Positions 7,646 to 19,141 of a stretch of 64,000 bases of DNA are shown in pieces. A model generated the notes under the pieces. The model did no database searches. It was given only the letters and a program-made list of their open reading frames with translations, and was not told the origin of the DNA. This DNA comes from Caenimonas aquaedulcis (GTDB lineage Bacteria > Pseudomonadota > Gammaproteobacteria > Burkholderiales > Burkholderiaceae_C): positions 496,001-560,000 of the forward strand of contig NZ_JADWYS010000001.1 in NCBI RefSeq assembly GCF_015831345.1, read 5' to 3'. A program made the translations under genes and the position numbers. Positions within the stretch are counted from its first letter, which is position 1, and each line of letters opens with the position of its first letter.

Positions 7646-8944
7646 ATGACACCCCTTCGCCACCGATTCGCGCGGACGCTCGCCGGCCGGGACGTCCACT
7701 ACGGCTGGATCATGGTGGCCCTGGCCTTCATGTATGCCGTGTTCTCTTCGTCCGCCATGGGCGTGCCGAGCATCCTCATCCTGCCCATGTCGAAGGAGCT
7801 CGGTTGGAGCATCGGGGACCTGTCGGCGCCGCAGGGCCTGCGGCTCGCGCTGTTCGGCCTCGCAGCGCCCTTCGCGGGCGGCTTGATGCTGCGATACGGC
7901 GTGCGGCGGATGGTGGCGCTTTCGGGCGCCTTGCTGCTGCTGGGACTGGGCATTTCGGTCATCACGACGCAGAAATGGGAGCTCTGGCTCGGAATGGGCG
8001 TCCTTCTGGGACTCGCGCCCGGCCTCACGGCCATGCAGCTGTCCGCGGTGATCTCCTCGCGGTGGTTCGTCGCGCGGCGGGGCCTGGTCGTGGGCCTCAT
8101 GAGCGGCGCGGTGGCCACGGGCACGCTCATCTTCATGCCCCTGGCCGCGTGGGTGGCGGAGCGCTACGGCTGGCGCGTGGCGCTCGCCATCCCCAGCGTG
8201 GGCGCGCTCGTGAGCTGGACGCTGTTCATGTGGCTCGCCCATGACCGCCCGCAGGATGTCGGGCTGCCCGCGTTCGGGCAGGCGCAGATGACGCCCGTCC
8301 CGCCGGTGCCCACGCACAACTTCGTGCGGCTCACCTTCGATGCGCTGCAACTGGGCGTGCGCAACTGGGTGTTCTGGGTGCTGGTGTTCACGTTCGGCAT
8401 CTGCGGCATCTCCAGCTTCGGCCTGACGCAGGCGCACCTTGTGCCCTTCTGCGGGGACCTCGGCTTGCCCCTGGCTGCGTCGGCGTGGTTGCTGGCGGTG
8501 ATCGGCGTGTGCGACCTGATCGGCACCATCGGCTCCGGCTGGCTGTCGGACCGCTACGACAACCGCTGGCTGCTGGCCTGGTACTACGGCCTGCGCGGCC
8601 TCGCGCTGCTATGGCTCGTGATGTCGGACGTGTCGATGGTGGGGCTCACCATCTTCGCGGTCATCTACGGCCTGGACTTCATCGCCACCGTCCCGCCATC
8701 GGTGAAGCTGACGGTGCAGACCTTCGGGCTGGAGATGGGGCCCGCGGTGTTCGCGTGGATCTTCGCCTCGCACCACGTGGCCGCGGGCGTGATGGCGTTT
8801 GGCACGGGTGTGAGCCGGGATGTGCTCGGGACTTATGCGCCGGCGTTTTTGCTGGCCGGCGTGATGTGCCTGGTGGCTGTGGCAAGCCTGGGGACCCTGA
8901 GGAAGGCGTCAGGCGTTCTGCTCACTCGTCCTTCATCCCCGTAG
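7646..8944 (+). CDS. MFS transporter, monocarboxylate/oxalate-formate antiporter-like
   Basis: A 432-residue major facilitator with about twelve membrane segments. It begins with a cytoplasmic arm and the first helix VHYGWIMVALAFMYAVF; the HYGWIM start and the helix containing GLAPGLTAMQLSAVISSRWF followed by RRGLVVGLMSGA are typical of the monocarboxylate/oxalate-formate branch. GTIGSGWLSDRYDNRW is the repeat-linking MFS loop. The ATG at 7646 is preferred over upstream ones because those overlap the divergent regulator. Substrate is probably an organic acid. It converges with the Bug receptor gene, overlapping by 23 bases. Confidence 0.87.
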   Translation: MTPLRHRFARTLAGRDVHYGWIMVALAFMYAVFSSSAMGVPSILILPMSKELGWSIGDLSAPQGLRLALFGLAAPFAGGLMLRYGVRRMVALSGALLLLGLGISVITTQKWELWLGMGVLLGLAPGLTAMQLSAVISSRWFVARRGLVVGLMSGAVATGTLIFMPLAAWVAERYGWRVALAIPSVGALVSWTLFMWLAHDRPQDVGLPAFGQAQMTPVPPVPTHNFVRLTFDALQLGVRNWVFWVLVFTFGICGISSFGLTQAHLVPFCGDLGLPLAASAWLLAVIGVCDLIGTIGSGWLSDRYDNRWLLAWYYGLRGLALLWLVMSDVSMVGLTIFAVIYGLDFIATVPPSVKLTVQTFGLEMGPAVFAWIFASHHVAAGVMAFGTGVSRDVLGTYAPAFLLAGVMCLVAVASLGTLRKASGVLLTRPSSP

Positions 8945-9887
8945 CCTTCACCACCGCCCCCAGACGCGCCCGCTCCTCACCGACGAACTTCACGAAGGAC
9001 GCGCGATTGCCGCCGATCGGCTCGATGCCCATGCCCTTCAGCCGCTCTGCGATCGCCGGCGTCTTCATCGCCGCATCGACGGCCGCGGCCATCTTGTCGA
9101 GGATCGCGTCGGGCGTGCCGCGCGGCGCATGGATGCCGGCCCAGTGCGCGATGCGAAGCTCGTCGTAGCCCTGCTCCTGCGCGGTCGACAGTTGCGGGTA
9201 CGCCGAGATGCGCGTCGTCCAGGTGTCCGCCAGCGCCTTGAGCTTGCCGCTCTTGAGGAAACCCAGCGCGACGATGCTCGCCTCGGAGGTGGCTTCCACC
9301 TGCTTGCTCAGCACCGCGGTGATCGATTCCGATCCGCTCTTGTAGGGAACGATGTCCAGCTTCGCGCCGTATTTCGTTTCGAGCACGCCGGAGACGAAGT
9401 GCGGCGTGCTGCCGGTGCCGGCCGTGGCCCAATGGAAGCCCGGGCCCTTCTGCGAGGCGGCGATGAACTCCTTGAGGTTGTTGTACGGCGCATCGGCCGG
9501 CACCAGCACCACGGACGGCGCGAGGCCGATCATCGCGACGGGCACGAGGTCGCTGTCCTTGTACGGCATGGTCTTCTTGATCATGCTGTTGGAGATGACG
9601 CCGGCGGCGCTGATGAGGAAGGTATAGCCATCGGGCGCGGCCTTGGACACGAGGTCCGCGCCCAGTGTCGTGCTGCCGCCCGGCTTGTTCTCGACGATCA
9701 CGGGCTGGCCCAGCGCCTGGGACGCGCCTTCGGCCGCGGCACGCGCCAGCAGGTCGTTGGCGCCGCCCGCGGAGAACGGCACGATGAGGTGGATCGGCTT
9801 GGTCGGCCAGGCCTGGGCGAAGGCGCCGGTGGCGGCGAGCGTGGCGGCAAGGCCGGCGGCGAGTGCGAAGCGGCGGGATAGGCGCAT
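8922..9887 (-). CDS. Bug-family tripartite tricarboxylate transporter periplasmic receptor (TctC-like)
   Basis: A 321-residue periplasmic binding protein of the Bug family, which is greatly expanded in Burkholderiales. The signal peptide MRLSRRFALAAGLAATLAAT ends near AFAQA. The mature start WPTKPIHLIVPFSAGGANDL is the family hallmark, followed by GQPVIVENKPGGSTTLGADL and PDGYTFLI. Bug proteins bind carboxylates, amino acids or cofactors. No TctA/TctB membrane subunits are present here, so it is an orphan receptor. It lies 37 bases downstream of cytosine deaminase on the same strand; a shared substrate theme is only an inference. Confidence 0.92.
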   Translation of the reverse strand: MRLSRRFALAAGLAATLAATGAFAQAWPTKPIHLIVPFSAGGANDLLARAAAEGASQALGQPVIVENKPGGSTTLGADLVSKAAPDGYTFLISAAGVISNSMIKKTMPYKDSDLVPVAMIGLAPSVVLVPADAPYNNLKEFIAASQKGPGFHWATAGTGSTPHFVSGVLETKYGAKLDIVPYKSGSESITAVLSKQVEATSEASIVALGFLKSGKLKALADTWTTRISAYPQLSTAQEQGYDELRIAHWAGIHAPRGTPDAILDKMAAAVDAAMKTPAIAERLKGMGIEPIGGNRASFVKFVGEERARLGAVVKATGMKDE

Positions 9888-9924
9888 GGATGTCTCCTGT
9901 ACGACGAAATCTGAATTGAGCGCG

Positions 9925-11172
9925 CTAGCTTAGCGCTTTGGACAAGCTCGGCCGTACCTCGGGGGAATGCGCCAGGCATTGCCCGCGAGACCACACTTTC
10001 AGCCGATGCGCGCGCAGGCGGATCGCTTCCACCACATCGCGCGCTTGCAGCAGCACGAAGCTCGCGCCGCAGCCTGCCGCGATGCCGTAGCCCTGCAGTC
10101 CCATGACCTTCGCCGGGTTCGCCGTCACGGCGTCGAAGCTCGCCTGGATGCCCTTCACGCTCGTCATCTGCGCAACGTGCAACCCCATGTGCGCAACGTC
10201 CAGCATGTCGCCGGCCCCGAGGGGATACCACGGGTCCATCACGCAGTCGTGACCGAAGGCGACCGTGACGCCGCCGGCCATCAGCTCGGGCACGCGCGTC
10301 ATCCCGCGGCGCTTCGGGTAGGTGTCGTGCCGCCCCTGCAGGGTGATGTTGATCAGTGGATTCGCGATGACGCTCACACCGCTTTCCGCGATGAGCGGGA
10401 TCAGCTTGCTCACGTAGTAGTTGTCCATGCTGTGCATGCTGGTGCAGTGGCTGCCCGTCACGCGGCCCTGCAGGCCCAGGCGCTGCGCCTCGAAGGCCAG
10501 CGTCTCGATGTGCCGGCTCATCGGGTCGTCGGTCTCGTCGCAGTGCATGTCCACGCGCTTGCCGCGCTCCGCCGCGATCTCGCACAGCAGCTTCACGCTG
10601 GCCGCGCCTTCGCTCATGGTGCGTTCGAAGTGCGGGATGCCACCGACGAGGTCCACGCCGAGGTCGAGCGCCTTCTCCAGGTTTGCGACGCCGCCCTTGC
10701 TGCGCAGGACGCCGTCCTGCGGGAAGGCCACGAGTTCCAGGTTGACGATGCCCGCCACGCGCTTTTTCACCTCCAGCAGCGCCTCCACGGCGAGAAGGCT
10801 GGGGTCGCTCGTATCCACGTGGCTGCGGATGTTCAGCAGGCCCTTCGCCACGGCCATGTCGCAGTAGCGCAGGGCACGCTGGATGATGGCGTCCTGCACC
10901 AGCGTCGGCTTCAGCTCGCCCCAGAGCTGGATACCTTCCAGCAGCGTGCCGCTTTCGTTCACGCGCGGACTGCCGTAAGTGAGCGTGGAATCCATGTGGA
11001 AGTGCGCGTCGCAAAACGGCGGGGCCAGCAGGTGGCCCATCGCGTCGTGCGTCTCCGCGGCGGGGGCGGTCAGGCCCTGCGTGACTTCGACGATCTTTCC
11101 CGCCTGCACCGCCACGGACATGTCGGTACGCCCATCGGGCAAGGTGGCATGGGTGACGAGGAGGTCGAGCAT
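9925..11172 (-). CDS. codA: Cytosine deaminase, amidohydrolase superfamily
   Basis: A 415-residue metal-dependent hydrolase that converts cytosine to uracil and ammonia in the cytoplasm. It resembles the remembered E. coli CodA sequence along its length: the DAHFHMD metal-binding site, SGTLLEGIQLWGE, NIRSHVDTSD, VDMHCDETDDPMSRH, GSHCTSMHS, and FGHDCVMDPWYPLGAGDM with the catalytic/metal Asp. Related enzymes deaminate isocytosine, creatinine or triazines, so the exact substrate needs assay. It follows the HupE-like gene by 2 bases. A uracil-handling operon lies about 2.4 kb upstream on the same strand, giving a plausible route for the uracil produced. Confidence 0.87.
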   Translation of the reverse strand: MLDLLVTHATLPDGRTDMSVAVQAGKIVEVTQGLTAPAAETHDAMGHLLAPPFCDAHFHMDSTLTYGSPRVNESGTLLEGIQLWGELKPTLVQDAIIQRALRYCDMAVAKGLLNIRSHVDTSDPSLLAVEALLEVKKRVAGIVNLELVAFPQDGVLRSKGGVANLEKALDLGVDLVGGIPHFERTMSEGAASVKLLCEIAAERGKRVDMHCDETDDPMSRHIETLAFEAQRLGLQGRVTGSHCTSMHSMDNYYVSKLIPLIAESGVSVIANPLINITLQGRHDTYPKRRGMTRVPELMAGGVTVAFGHDCVMDPWYPLGAGDMLDVAHMGLHVAQMTSVKGIQASFDAVTANPAKVMGLQGYGIAAGCGASFVLLQARDVVEAIRLRAHRLKVWSRGQCLAHSPEVRPSLSKALS

Positions 11173-11174
11173 GG

Positions 11175-12305
11175 CTAGAACGGTCCCTGGAAGTCGAACG
11201 CGCGCTGGATGAACCAGTAGAGCGCCACGATGGCGATGAGGACGGAGCCGACCGGCATCACGCCCCTAAGGTAGAACTTCGTGCCGCGCAGCCAGAACGC
11301 GAGCGGCACGAAGCACACGACGATCGCCATCTGGCCCGCTTCCACGCCGAGGTTGAAGCCGACCAACGCGAGCGCGAGCGCGCCCTGCGGCAAGCCGAGG
11401 TCCGCCAGGGCCGACGCGAAGCCGAAGCCGTGGATCAGCCCGAACACGAAAGCCATCACCCAGCGCCGCTTCTCGATCGAGCCGCGCAGGTTGTTCAGCG
11501 CCGCGACGATGATCGACGCCGCGATGGTCGATTCCACGAAACGCGAGGGCAGGCTGATGAAGCCGAGCACGGCCAGGCTGAGCGTGATCGAGTGGGCGAG
11601 CGTGAAGGCCGTCACCACCTTCAGCACCTCGAGCAGCGATTTCTTCAGGCTGGGCGCCGGCTCCCACCTGCCCGCCATGCGGATCAGGACGGCGGGCAGC
11701 AGCAGCGACAGCAGAAAGAGGATGTGGTCGTATCCCATCCAGATGTGCCAGACGCCTTCCACGACGTATTGCTTGAGCGTCTCGCCCGCGCTCGGCGCCT
11801 GCAGCTGCAGGCCCTGCTCGGCGGAATCGGTGCTGAAGACCAGCGGCTGCGCGCTGGCGGAGCCGGGCGCGATCCATTGCACGAGTCCGCGGTGGGTCGG
11901 GTCCACGTCGAACAGCAGCGAGTAGTTCAGCTTCAGGCCGCTGCGCAGGTGAGGGCAGGGCGCGGCGAGCGTGAGCACCGCGTAAGTGCCGTCGCTGTGA
12001 TGGTCGAGCTGCATGTCGCCGGACGCCGCGGGCACGCATGCCGCGTTGCCACCGGTGATCGCGAGATGGTCGATGGCGTATCGCGTGATGTCGTTGCCGC
12101 GCTGCTTCACCTCGCCCCAGGTCAACTCCCCGTTGCCGTCGCGGTCCAGTTGCAGCACGTAGTCGAGGTCGCGCAGGGCGATGTCCCAGCGGATGAGGAC
12201 GCGCTCTTCTTCGGCGCGCACGGTGAGGTAGCTGTCGCTCGGCTTGTGCGCCCAGGCCGGCATCAGCACCACCATCGACGCGATGAACAGGAGCCAGCGT
12301 TTCAT
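11175..12305 (-). CDS. HupE/UreJ-like membrane protein with an EF-hand in its periplasmic domain
   Basis: A 376-residue protein with signal peptide (MKRWLLFIASMVVLMPAWAH), a periplasmic domain to about residue 190, and a C-terminal HupE/UreJ membrane domain with about six helices. The membrane part shows GYDHILFLLSLLLPAVL, AFTLAHSITLSLAVLGF, FGLIHGFGFASAL and GFNLGVEAGQ, all typical of the family linked to metal (often nickel) handling. Residues 54-65, DRDGNGELTWGE, form a canonical EF-hand calcium loop. No urease or hydrogenase genes are nearby, so the role is unknown. Its ATG overlaps the TPR gene stop (ATGA), so the two are probably partners. Confidence 0.82.
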   Translation of the reverse strand: MKRWLLFIASMVVLMPAWAHKPSDSYLTVRAEEERVLIRWDIALRDLDYVLQLDRDGNGELTWGEVKQRGNDITRYAIDHLAITGGNAACVPAASGDMQLDHHSDGTYAVLTLAAPCPHLRSGLKLNYSLLFDVDPTHRGLVQWIAPGSASAQPLVFSTDSAEQGLQLQAPSAGETLKQYVVEGVWHIWMGYDHILFLLSLLLPAVLIRMAGRWEPAPSLKKSLLEVLKVVTAFTLAHSITLSLAVLGFISLPSRFVESTIAASIIVAALNNLRGSIEKRRWVMAFVFGLIHGFGFASALADLGLPQGALALALVGFNLGVEAGQMAIVVCFVPLAFWLRGTKFYLRGVMPVGSVLIAIVALYWFIQRAFDFQGPF

Positions 12306-13489
12306 CGCGTCGCTCCCTTGGCCGCCAGCTGGTCGGCCAGCTTCGTGAATGACGCATCCTGGTAGTGCGATTCGCGCAGCCAGTCGAGCGCCGGCTGCGC
12401 CGCCTTGGGCTGGTTGGCCGCGAGGGCCGTGCGCATGAGGATCTCCGCGTCGCGCGATTCCTTCTGCTGCGTGTAATTGCGGGTCGCGTAGGCGAGCGCC
12501 TTGTCGGGCCGGCCTTCGACATCGAGCTCGAAGCGCGCGGCCTCCTGCTCATGCAGGCGGTCGCCGCGCAGCGCGGCGGCGTCGAAGCGCTCGCGCAATT
12601 GTGACGCCCAGTTGGCGGCGCGTGAATCCTTCGCCGCCTTGCCCGCGAGCGCGAGGCGCAGCAGCAGCACGTCGGAGCGTTCCCAGTCCGCGAGCAGCTT
12701 GATCGCCTCGGGGGAGCGGTTTTGCGAGATGAGGAAATCCGACCAGGCGCCGAGCAGGAACTGGTCGGTCACGCCGAGCTTCAAGGCCTCCTTGAAGTGC
12801 GCTTCGGCTTCGGCGGGTTGCCCGAGGCGGATCGCCATCTCCGCCAGGCGCGTCTGCGCCCACAGCTGCAGTTCGGGCGCCGTGGCGCCGGCGGCCGCGA
12901 CTTCCTTCTTCAACGCCGCGTAGGCTTCCGGCAGGTGCCCTGTCGCTGCCTGGACGTAGGCCGTGCAGCCTTGCGCGAACAGCGGATGCGTGAGCGGGAC
13001 CAGCTTGGTGCACTCGGAGAGCGACTCGGGATATCTGGCTTGCACCATATCGATGGCGGCGCGCCAGGCGATCGGTTCCGCGGATTGCGGATCGAGCTCG
13101 CTGGCCTTCGACAGGCTCTTCATCGCGCCCTCGAAGTCGTGGCTGTACTGCTGGAGGAGGCCGCGCGCGAGCCAGAAGTTGGCGTCCTTCGCGGACGACC
13201 GCTCGGCCGGGTTCAGCGCGGCGGCCGCATACCCGACATAGCGCGGGTCGCCCTGCGCCATGGCGAGGTCGAAATAGCGCCGTGCGATTTCGATGCGCAG
13301 CGCGCTGTCCTCGGGCTTCGCGATCAACTGCTTGCGCAGGGAGTCGACGCGGCGAATGGAAGGATCGTTGGCGGTGGAAGGCAGGCGCTCGACGACTTCG
13401 CTGTCGGACTTGGGGGTGAAGGGAGCGGCAGTGGCGCTGAATGCTGCGCATACTGCGGCAGCCAGGAGCATCGCTGGGACTTTATGCAT
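12302..13489 (-). CDS. Exported TPR-repeat protein paired with the HupE-like gene
   Basis: A 395-residue protein with signal peptide (MHKVPAMLLAAAVCAAFSAT, cleavage near ATAAPF) and tetratricopeptide-like helical pairs. Examples are ALRIEIARRYFDLAMAQGDP, ANFWLARGLLQQYSHDFEGA, TRLAEMAIRLGQPAEAEAHF and RNYTQQKESRDAEILMRTAL. TPR arrays usually scaffold protein contacts in the periplasm. Translational coupling to the HupE-like protein suggests a joint function; none is known to me. Upstream lies a perfect 30-bp inverted repeat, which may separate it from upp or affect its expression. Confidence 0.75.
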   Translation of the reverse strand: MHKVPAMLLAAAVCAAFSATAAPFTPKSDSEVVERLPSTANDPSIRRVDSLRKQLIAKPEDSALRIEIARRYFDLAMAQGDPRYVGYAAAALNPAERSSAKDANFWLARGLLQQYSHDFEGAMKSLSKASELDPQSAEPIAWRAAIDMVQARYPESLSECTKLVPLTHPLFAQGCTAYVQAATGHLPEAYAALKKEVAAAGATAPELQLWAQTRLAEMAIRLGQPAEAEAHFKEALKLGVTDQFLLGAWSDFLISQNRSPEAIKLLADWERSDVLLLRLALAGKAAKDSRAANWASQLRERFDAAALRGDRLHEQEAARFELDVEGRPDKALAYATRNYTQQKESRDAEILMRTALAANQPKAAQPALDWLRESHYQDASFTKLADQLAAKGATR

Positions 13490-13505
13490 CGGGGTGAGTT
13501 TTTTT

Positions 13506-13603
13506 GGACGCAGAATTCGCAGAAGTTACGCAGAATGAAGACAAGAAAAAGAAATTGAATTTTCTGGGCTTCTTTCTGCGTAACTTCTGCGAATTCTGCG
13601 TCC
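13506..13603. repeat. Perfect 30-bp inverted repeat (REP-like hairpin element)
   Basis: Two arms of 30 bases, 13506-13535 and 13574-13603, are exact reverse complements, separated by 38 bases that are AT-richer and can pair partly (GAAG/CTTC, AGAAAA/TTTTCT). Each arm is built from three near-repeats of the unit CGCAGAA. The element fills the space between the end of upp and the start of the TPR gene, both minus strand. The T tract (13501-13505) precedes the first arm on the plus strand, so on the minus transcript it is an A tract; it is not a canonical rho-independent terminator. Dispersed REP/MITE-like repeats with GCAGA-type units are known in several proteobacteria; copies elsewhere cannot be seen here. 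Confidence 0.9.
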
Positions 13604-13608
13604 TTGCC

Positions 13609-14238
<630 letters not shown>

Positions 14239-14245
14239 GATGGAA

Positions 14246-15507
14246 TTAAAACACCGTGCCGTCGCTCATCACCTGCAGGGGCGGCAGCCCGCCACGCTTT
14301 CGCAGCGCGAGCTCCCGTCCGGCGGCCCAGGTGCCGCCTTCCAGCACGCAGGCGAGCGGCATCTGCGTCTCGGACAGCCCCATGTGCTTGCGCACCCCAT
14401 GGGCGACGTCGTCCATCAATGCGACCGTCAACGCGCGCCACTCCACGATGATCTCGTCGCCCGGGTGCCAGACCTGCTGCGCGGCCGCCTCGTCGCGCAG
14501 GCGCAAGAGGCCGCTGTCGATCAGCAGCCCTCCGTTGCGGTATTCGGGCAGGGCGGTGAGCTGCTCGAGCCCGCGCACCTGCACGCCGGACCACTCGAAG
14601 GGTTCGATCAGCGAGTAGGTGAGCCACTGCGACAGCTTGTGGAACGGCATCCACCCGTCGGTAAGACCTTCACCGCGCACGGCCGAATGCCGCCAGCAAT
14701 CGCCCAGCGGCACGGTGCCGATGGCATTGCCGGACGGCCAGATGCCCGAGAGCGACATGAGGAGTTGCGACAGGATGTCGTGCGCCTGCACGCTGGCGGT
14801 GTGCGGCACGCCGGGCCCGTTGGGGCTGATCATCATGTCGAAGAGGCCGCTGGGCCGCCCGGCACCGCCGAAGACCTCGGGCTGCTCGCCCATGACTTCG
14901 CCCAGGCGCCGCAGGAGCGTCGCTCGCTCCGCCAGGCCTACGAGCCGGTTGTGCTCGGCCGCCTGGAACGCGGTCGCCAAATGTTCCGTCAGCAGCGCAC
15001 GCAACCCGTTCATGTCGACCTGGTACGGATGCTTCGGGTCACTGGAGAACATGCCGGACGTGAAGGCATGGAAGCTTGCGATGCCGAGGCCTTCCGAGCG
15101 CGTGAACACCTTGCCCGACGCCGGTTCCGTGTACTTCCAATCCGCGCCCGCGCCGCCGTCGAGCAGCACGCTCACCACGGCGAGGTCGATCAGCGCGTGC
15201 GCCCGTTCGGTGGGTGGCAGGTCCGCGAGCAGCGTGTCGAGCTGCGCCTTGCGGTCGACGCCGCCCGCCTCGAAATGGCGCCAGCGGCTGTGCACGGGGA
15301 TGTGTCCGCGGGGATAGCGCGTCTTGGAAGCGCTCGCCACTTCGTGCACGGCGGTGTCCATGAAGCCCTCGTCCACCACGAACCACGACGACTCGCCGTG
15401 CCGTGCGCGGGACAGCAGGTGCCGCGCGCGGTCGCGGATGGCGGACGTCTTGCGCAGCGCGGAGGCGGCCGCGTACGCCTCTTCCTGGTGCGATCCGAGG
15501 TGCGTGC

Positions 15508-15511
<4 letters not shown>
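14246..15511 (-). CDS. DUF1688 / URC4-like uracil catabolism protein
   Basis: A 421-residue DUF1688 protein. In the yeast Lachancea kluyveri the homologue Urc4 is required for the URC pathway of uracil catabolism, but its reaction is not settled. Recognised stretches are [58 protein letters not shown] and [16 protein letters not shown]. The ATG overlaps the stop of the GTP-cyclohydrolase-II-like gene as ATGA, and upp follows 7 bases after its stop. The order URC1-like, URC4-like, upp is the evidence that this is a URC operon rather than riboflavin synthesis. Confidence 0.85.
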
Positions 15512-16776
<1,265 letters not shown>

Positions 16777-16817
16777 GGGGTGCACTGCAAAAGCACCAAT
16801 GTACCCTTGTGGAGGGC

Positions 16818-18353
16818 CTAGCGCCGCTTGCTGCCCATGATGCCACCGAGGACGCCGCGGATGATCTCGCGGCCCACGGTGCTGCCGATGGTGCGCACCG
16901 CCGACCGCGCCATGCTTTCGGCCAGGCCCTCGTGCTTGCCGCCTCGCGGGCCGGTGCTGCCGAAGAGGACGTCGCCCAGGCCGCCGAGGATGCCGCCGCC
17001 CGCAGCCGGCGCCCCCGCGTTGCCCGCCGGCTTGCTTTCGCCCGCGGTGGTGGTGCCGCCCGCGGAAGGCGCCGATTCGGTGCGTCCCTTGAGCTTCTCG
17101 TAGGCCGACTCGCGGTCCACCGTTTTCTCGTACACGCCTGCGACGATCGAGTTCGCGATCAACGCCTTGCGCTGCTCCGGCGTGATCGGGCCGATCTGGC
17201 TGCCGGGCGGGATCACGAACACGCGCTCGGTCACGCTGGGGCGGCCCTTGGAATCCAGCAGGCTCACCAGTGCCTCGCCGACCGCGAGCTCCGTGATGGC
17301 CGTTTCGATGTCGAGGCCCGGCTTCTGGCGCATCGTCTGCGCCGTCGCCTTCACCGCCTTCTGGTCGCGCGGGGTGTAGGCGCGCAGGGCGTGCTGCACG
17401 CGGTTGCCCAGTTGCGCGAGCACGCTGTCGGGAATGTCCAGCGGGTTCTGCGTCACGAAGTACACGCCGACGCCCTTGGAGCGCACCAGCCGCACGACGA
17501 GCTCGATGCGCTCGAGCAGGATTTTCGGCGCCTCGTCGAAGAGCAGGTGCGCCTCGTCGAAGAAGAAGACGAGCTTGGGCTTGTCCGGGTCGCCGATCTC
17601 GGGCAGCTGCTCGAAAAGCTCGGAGAGCATCCACAGCAGGAAGGTCGCGTACAGGCGCGGCGAATTGAGCAGCTTGTCGGCGGTGAGGATGTTGACGATG
17701 CCGCGGCCCTTGTCGTCCGTCTGCAGGAAGTCCTGGATGTTGAGCATCGGCTCGCCGAAGAACTTCTCGCCGCCCTGTGTCTCGATCTGCAGCAGGCCGC
17801 GCTGGATGATGCCGACGCTCGCGGCGCTGATGTTGCCGTAGCGGGTGGTGAATTCGCTCGCGTTGTCGCCGACGTGCTGCAGCATCGCGCGCAGGTCCTT
17901 GAGGTCGAGCAGCAGCAGGCCGTTGTCGTCCGCGATCTTGAAGACGATGTTGAGCACGCCCGACTGCGTCTCGTTCAGCCCCAGCATGCGGCCCAGCAGG
18001 AGCGGGCCCATGTCAGAGACCGTCGCGCGCACGGGATGGCCCTGCTCGCCGAAGACGTCCCAGAGCGTCGTCGGCGCCGCGAAGGGCTCGGGGGAGGGCA
18101 GTCCGCGCTCCTTGATGATGTCCGCGAGCTTGCCTTCGATCTTCCCGGCCTGCGAGATGCCGGTGAGGTCGCCCTTCACGTCGGCCATGAAGACGGGCAC
18201 GCCGAGCTTCGAAAAGTTCTCGGCCAGCGTCTGCAGCGTGACGGTCTTGCCGGTGCCGGTGGCTCCGGTGATGAGGCCGTGGCGATTGGCCAGGCCCGGC
18301 AGCAGGAAGCACTCTGTCTGCGCATTCTTCGCGAGGAGGATCGGGTCGGGCAT
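16818..18353 (-). CDS. yjgR: HerA-like ATPase, DUF853/YjgR family
   Basis: A 511-residue P-loop ATPase of the HerA/FtsK branch (E. coli YjgR is about 500). Walker A is GATGTGKT in residues about 32-39 and Walker B is [12 protein letters not shown]. The C-terminal half includes an Ala/Gly/Pro-rich linker ([20 protein letters not shown]) and ends with a Gly-rich [12 protein letters not shown]. HerA relatives pump or translocate DNA, but the YjgR function is unknown. ATG 18353 starts [11 protein letters not shown]; the frame upstream runs into the yebC promoter. It ends 41 bases before the URC1-like start, so it could be the first gene of that operon, though a functional link is not evident. Confidence 0.85.
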   Translation of the reverse strand: MPDPILLAKNAQTECFLLPGLANRHGLITGATGTGKTVTLQTLAENFSKLGVPVFMADVKGDLTGISQAGKIEGKLADIIKERGLPSPEPFAAPTTLWDVFGEQGHPVRATVSDMGPLLLGRMLGLNETQSGVLNIVFKIADDNGLLLLDLKDLRAMLQHVGDNASEFTTRYGNISAASVGIIQRGLLQIETQGGEKFFGEPMLNIQDFLQTDDKGRGIVNILTADKLLNSPRLYATFLLWMLSELFEQLPEIGDPDKPKLVFFFDEAHLLFDEAPKILLERIELVVRLVRSKGVGVYFVTQNPLDIPDSVLAQLGNRVQHALRAYTPRDQKAVKATAQTMRQKPGLDIETAITELAVGEALVSLLDSKGRPSVTERVFVIPPGSQIGPITPEQRKALIANSIVAGVYEKTVDRESAYEKLKGRTESAPSAGGTTTAGESKPAGNAGAPAAGGGILGGLGDVLFGSTGPRGGKHEGLAESMARSAVRTIGSTVGREIIRGVLGGIMGSKRR

Positions 18354-18418
18354 GACATCAAAAGTAAAATGGGAGGTATCCCAATATATCAACGCAACGC
18401 AGAAAAGAAGGGTTCCCC

Positions 18419-19141
18419 GTGGCCGGACACAGCAAATGGGCAAACATCCAGCACCGAAAGGGGCGCCAGGACGAAAAGCGCGGCAAGATCTGGACCCGCG
18501 TGATCCGTGAAATCATGGTGGCGGCGCGGCAGGGCGGCGGCGACCTCGCGATCAACCCGCGCCTGCGGCTGGCGGTGGAGAAGGCCAAGGCGGCGAACAT
18601 GCCCGCCGACACGATCAAGCGCAACATCGACAAGGCGACCGGCAACCTCGAAGGCGTGCACTACGAGGAGATCCGCTACGAAGGCTACGGCTTCGGCGGC
18701 GCGGCCATCCTGGTGGACACCATGACGGACAACAAGGTGCGCACCGTGGCCGAGGTACGCCACGCGTTCAGCAAGTACGGCGGCAGCATGGGCACCGCCG
18801 GGTCGGTGGTGTTCCAGTTCAAGAACGTGGGCCAGCTCATCCTGGCGCCGGGCACGAGCGAAGACAAGGTGATGGAAGTCGCGCTGGACGCCGGCGCCGA
18901 CGACGTGATGTCCGATGCCGATGGCGCGATCGAGGTGCTGACTTCTCCCGCCCAGCTCGAGGCCGTGAAGAACGCGCTGGAAGCCGCGGGCCTCAAACCC
19001 GAGGTGGCCGAGGTGACGATGCGGCCGGAGAACACGATCGAACTGAAGGGCGACGACGCCGCGAAGATGCAGAAACTACTCGACGTCCTCGAGGACCTGG
19101 ACGACGTGCAGGACGTTTTCCACAACGCGGAAATTCTATGA
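18419..19141 (+). CDS. yebC: YebC/PmpR-family transcriptional/translational regulator
   Basis: A 240-residue YebC protein. The start [20 protein letters not shown] is nearly invariant in the family, and [20 protein letters not shown] is another conserved block. YebC/PmpR proteins regulate transcription and some relieve ribosome stalling at proline-rich stretches. The start is a GTG at 18419 with the purine-rich AGAAGGG upstream. It is divergent from the HerA-like gene over 65 bases and overlaps purD by 4 bases. Confidence 0.95.
   Translation: MAGHSKWANIQHRKGRQDEKRGKIWTRVIREIMVAARQGGGDLAINPRLRLAVEKAKAANMPADTIKRNIDKATGNLEGVHYEEIRYEGYGFGGAAILVDTMTDNKVRTVAEVRHAFSKYGGSMGTAGSVVFQFKNVGQLILAPGTSEDKVMEVALDAGADDVMSDADGAIEVLTSPAQLEAVKNALEAAGLKPEVAEVTMRPENTIELKGDDAAKMQKLLDVLEDLDDVQDVFHNAEIL

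Noticed and set aside
13506..13603. Rho-independent terminator of upp
   Set aside because: The T tract is on the wrong side for the minus-strand transcript, and the stem is longer and less GC-pure than usual; kept as a repeat element.
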